The translations under genes were made by a program, and so were the position numbers. A model generated the notes under the pieces. The model was given only the letters and a program-made list of their open reading frames with translations. It searched no databases and was not told the origin of the DNA. 6,012 bases of DNA, taken from CAZQLW01 sp964639875. Its GTDB lineage: Archaea; Nanobdellota; Nanobdellia; Woesearchaeales; GW2011-AR9. Positions 4,586 through 6,012 of this stretch are shown here, piece after piece (within the stretch, counting starts at the first letter, position 1; each line of letters opens with the position of its first letter). The DNA lies in the NCBI GenBank assembly GCA_964639875.1, contig CAZXEM010000068.1:1-6012 (forward strand), read 5' to 3'.

Positions 4586-5295
4586 TGGCTTACACTGAAA
4601 GAGTAGACGGAAGAAAATTTGATGAACTAAGACCAATGGAAGCTAAAGCTGGAGTTATTCCAAACGCAGATGGTTCTGCTTTAGTTAAAGCTGGTAAAAC
4701 TACTGCTTACGCAGCTGTTTATGGGCCAAGAGAACTGTTTCCAAGATTTAAACAAAATCCTAAAACTGGTATTGTTAGATGCCATTATGGAATGATGCCT
4801 TTCTCAGGTTCTGGTGAAAGAATTCGACCAGGAAATAGTAGACGATCGCAAGAAATTGCAATGGTAATAGAAAAATCATTAAACGCAATGATTGATTTAA
4901 GTGCATTTCCTAACGCAGTAGTTGATATCTATGTTGATCTTCCTCAAACTGATGCTGGAACAAGATGTGCAGCAATTTCTGCGGCATCTATTGCTTTAGC
5001 AGATGCAGGAATTCCAATGAAAGATATGATTTCTTCTGTCGCTGTTGGAGAAGTTGATGGTACTGTTGTCGCTGATTTATGTTATGATGAAGAAGCTTAC
5101 GATGCGATTGTTTCAGACATTCCAGTAGCAATGACCCATAACACTAAAGAAATTACTTTACTGCAAATGGATGGAGAAATATCTAAAGAAGATTTAATGA
5201 AAGCTTTAGAAATGGCATCTGTGGCAACAGATAAAGTTTACGAATTACAAATGAAAGCTTTGAAAGATAAGTTTGCCGTGAGGTTAGAAAAATGA
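4585..5295 (+). CDS. rrp41: Exosome catalytic subunit Rrp41 (RNase PH family)
   Basis: Rrp41 is the phosphorolytic subunit of the archaeal exosome: it removes 3' nucleotides using inorganic phosphate, and can also add tails from NDPs. At 236 aa it has the usual length. Seen motifs: RVDGRKFDELRPMEAKAGVI (6-25), NADGSALVKAGKTTAYAAVYGP (27-48), the RNA- and phosphate-contacting region MPFSGSGERIRPGNSRRS (71-88) with the paired arginines R86-R87, DAGTR (123-127), the GVA-type strand SVAVGEVDGTVVADL (151-165) and ITLLQMDGE (190-198). D178 in SDIPVAM is the second catalytic aspartate. The first one, expected six residues earlier, is Tyr (Y172), and the loop before it is two residues longer than in the Sulfolobus protein as I recall it; D173 or E170 may substitute. 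A strong GGAGGTGA (4571-4578) lies 6 nt before the ATG. The stop overlaps the rrp42 start by 4 nt (ATGA). Confidence 0.96.
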   Translation: MAYTERVDGRKFDELRPMEAKAGVIPNADGSALVKAGKTTAYAAVYGPRELFPRFKQNPKTGIVRCHYGMMPFSGSGERIRPGNSRRSQEIAMVIEKSLNAMIDLSAFPNAVVDIYVDLPQTDAGTRCAAISAASIALADAGIPMKDMISSVAVGEVDGTVVADLCYDEEAYDAIVSDIPVAMTHNTKEITLLQMDGEISKEDLMKALEMASVATDKVYELQMKALKDKFAVRLEK

Positions 5296-6012
5296 TAAGT
5301 AATAAAGAAGCAATTTCAACACTGGCTAAAGTTGGTAAAAGATTGGACGGTCGAGGATTACTTGATTATCGGCAACCAATTCAACTTGAAACTAATATCT
5401 CTTGGACTGCTGAAGGTTCAGCTAAAGTTCAAATTGGTGAAACTGTAGTAATGGCCGGAGTAAAGTTAGCTATTGAGAAACCTTACAACGATACTTCTGA
5501 TCAAGGTGGAATCATGATTAATGCTGAACTTTTACCATTAAGTTCACCTGAGTACGAATCTGGTCCTCCAGGAATTAAAGCTGTTGAATTAGCAAGAGTT
5601 ACAGATCGTGGTATCAGAGAAGCTAAAGCTATTGATATGAAGAAACTTTGCATTACTCCTGGTGAGAAAGCTTGGTTTGTAATTATTGATATTGTTACTA
5701 TTAACGATGCTGGAAATCTTTTTGATGCTGCAAGTTTGGCTGCATTAACTGCTTTGAAAGCAGCAAGGTTCCCTGAAGTTGATCCAGAAACTGGCGCTAT
5801 TAATTACAAGAAGAAAACCGATCAACCTTTACCTATCTTAAAAGAACCGTTAGCAGTAACTGTTTACAAAATCAACGGACAATTACTTGTTGATCCTACA
5901 ACTCAGGAAGAGCATGCTTATGATGCTCGATTAACAATCGCTTCTGATGAGAAAGGAACAATTTCTGCAATGCAGAAAGGTGGAGAAATGCCTTTAACAA
6001 TTGAAGAAGTTG
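5292..6012 (+). CDS. rrp42: Exosome subunit Rrp42 (RNase PH family), 3'-truncated by the window
   Basis: Rrp42 is the non-catalytic RNase PH-type partner that alternates with Rrp41 in the exosome ring and shapes its active site and RNA path. The frame is open to the window edge and shows 240 residues; the family is about 260-275, so only the C-terminal end is missing. Seen motifs: KRLDGRGLLDYR (16-27), EGSAKVQIGETVVMAGVKLA (41-60), SDQGGIMINAELLPLSSPEY (69-88), GPPGIKAVELARVTDRGIRE (91-110), PGEKAWFVIIDI (123-134), the NDAGNLFDAASLAALTALKA stretch (138-157), and a C-terminal part from PLAVTVYKI with the LLVDPTTQEEH strand (198-208). ATG 5292 overlaps the rrp41 stop (ATGA), with GAGGTT (5280-5285) 6 nt upstream. 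It lacks the paired arginines and catalytic aspartate of Rrp41, as expected for Rrp42. The next gene in other archaea is often rpl37ae; it cannot be seen here. Confidence 0.95.
   Translation, partial: MISNKEAISTLAKVGKRLDGRGLLDYRQPIQLETNISWTAEGSAKVQIGETVVMAGVKLAIEKPYNDTSDQGGIMINAELLPLSSPEYESGPPGIKAVELARVTDRGIREAKAIDMKKLCITPGEKAWFVIIDIVTINDAGNLFDAASLAALTALKAARFPEVDPETGAINYKKKTDQPLPILKEPLAVTVYKINGQLLVDPTTQEEHAYDARLTIASDEKGTISAMQKGGEMPLTIEEV

Overview
The window is archaeal. The proof is in the genes: an alpha-type proteasome subunit with the archaeal N-terminal signature, the SBDS-type ribosome maturation factor, the Pop5-type RNase P protein, and the exosome proteins Rrp4, Rrp41 and Rrp42 in the order that is conserved across archaea. 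BRE/TATA-type promoters and T-rich terminators agree with this. The DNA is AT-rich. The first gene encodes a beta-helix / cysteine-rich / TSP1-like surface protein of a kind I associate with DPANN archaea (Woesearchaeota/Pacearchaeota-like). That placement is an inference, not something the sequence proves.

Layout: all genes are on the + strand. (1) Positions 1-1331 hold the 3' part of a surface protein gene whose start is outside the window. (2) 1364-2982 is a compact unit: promoter, an OB-fold nucleic-acid-binding protein (start corrected to GTG 1427), rnp2 (RNase P Pop5) and psmA (proteasome alpha), followed by a T-rich terminator. (3) 3032-3776 is a single-gene unit: a strong promoter placed for leaderless expression, the SBDS gene and a poly-T terminator. 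(4) From about 3790 to the window end is the exosome unit: promoter, a leader of about 70 nt with an inverted repeat and a possible pseudoknot, then rrp4, rrp41 and rrp42, which overlap by 1 and 4 nt. rrp42 runs off the right edge.

How the genes work together: this is a version of the archaeal 'exosome-proteasome-RNase P' superoperon. Rrp41 and Rrp42 form the hexameric RNase PH-type ring of the exosome and Rrp4 is its RNA-binding cap. Pop5 is part of the tRNA 5'-processing enzyme. SBDS matures the 60S-like ribosomal subunit. PsmA forms the gate rings of the 20S proteasome. The cluster therefore groups RNA processing, ribosome quality control and protein turnover. Its set of core genes is ordinary. 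The features that stand out are the split into three promoter-terminator units, a nearly identical 17-nt promoter element in front of two of them, the structured rrp4 leader, a changed catalytic loop in Rrp41, and the architecture of the surface protein, including a duplicated cytoplasmic helical repeat. I see no mobile element, CRISPR array, tRNA or rRNA, and no stretch over 300 bases without a gene.
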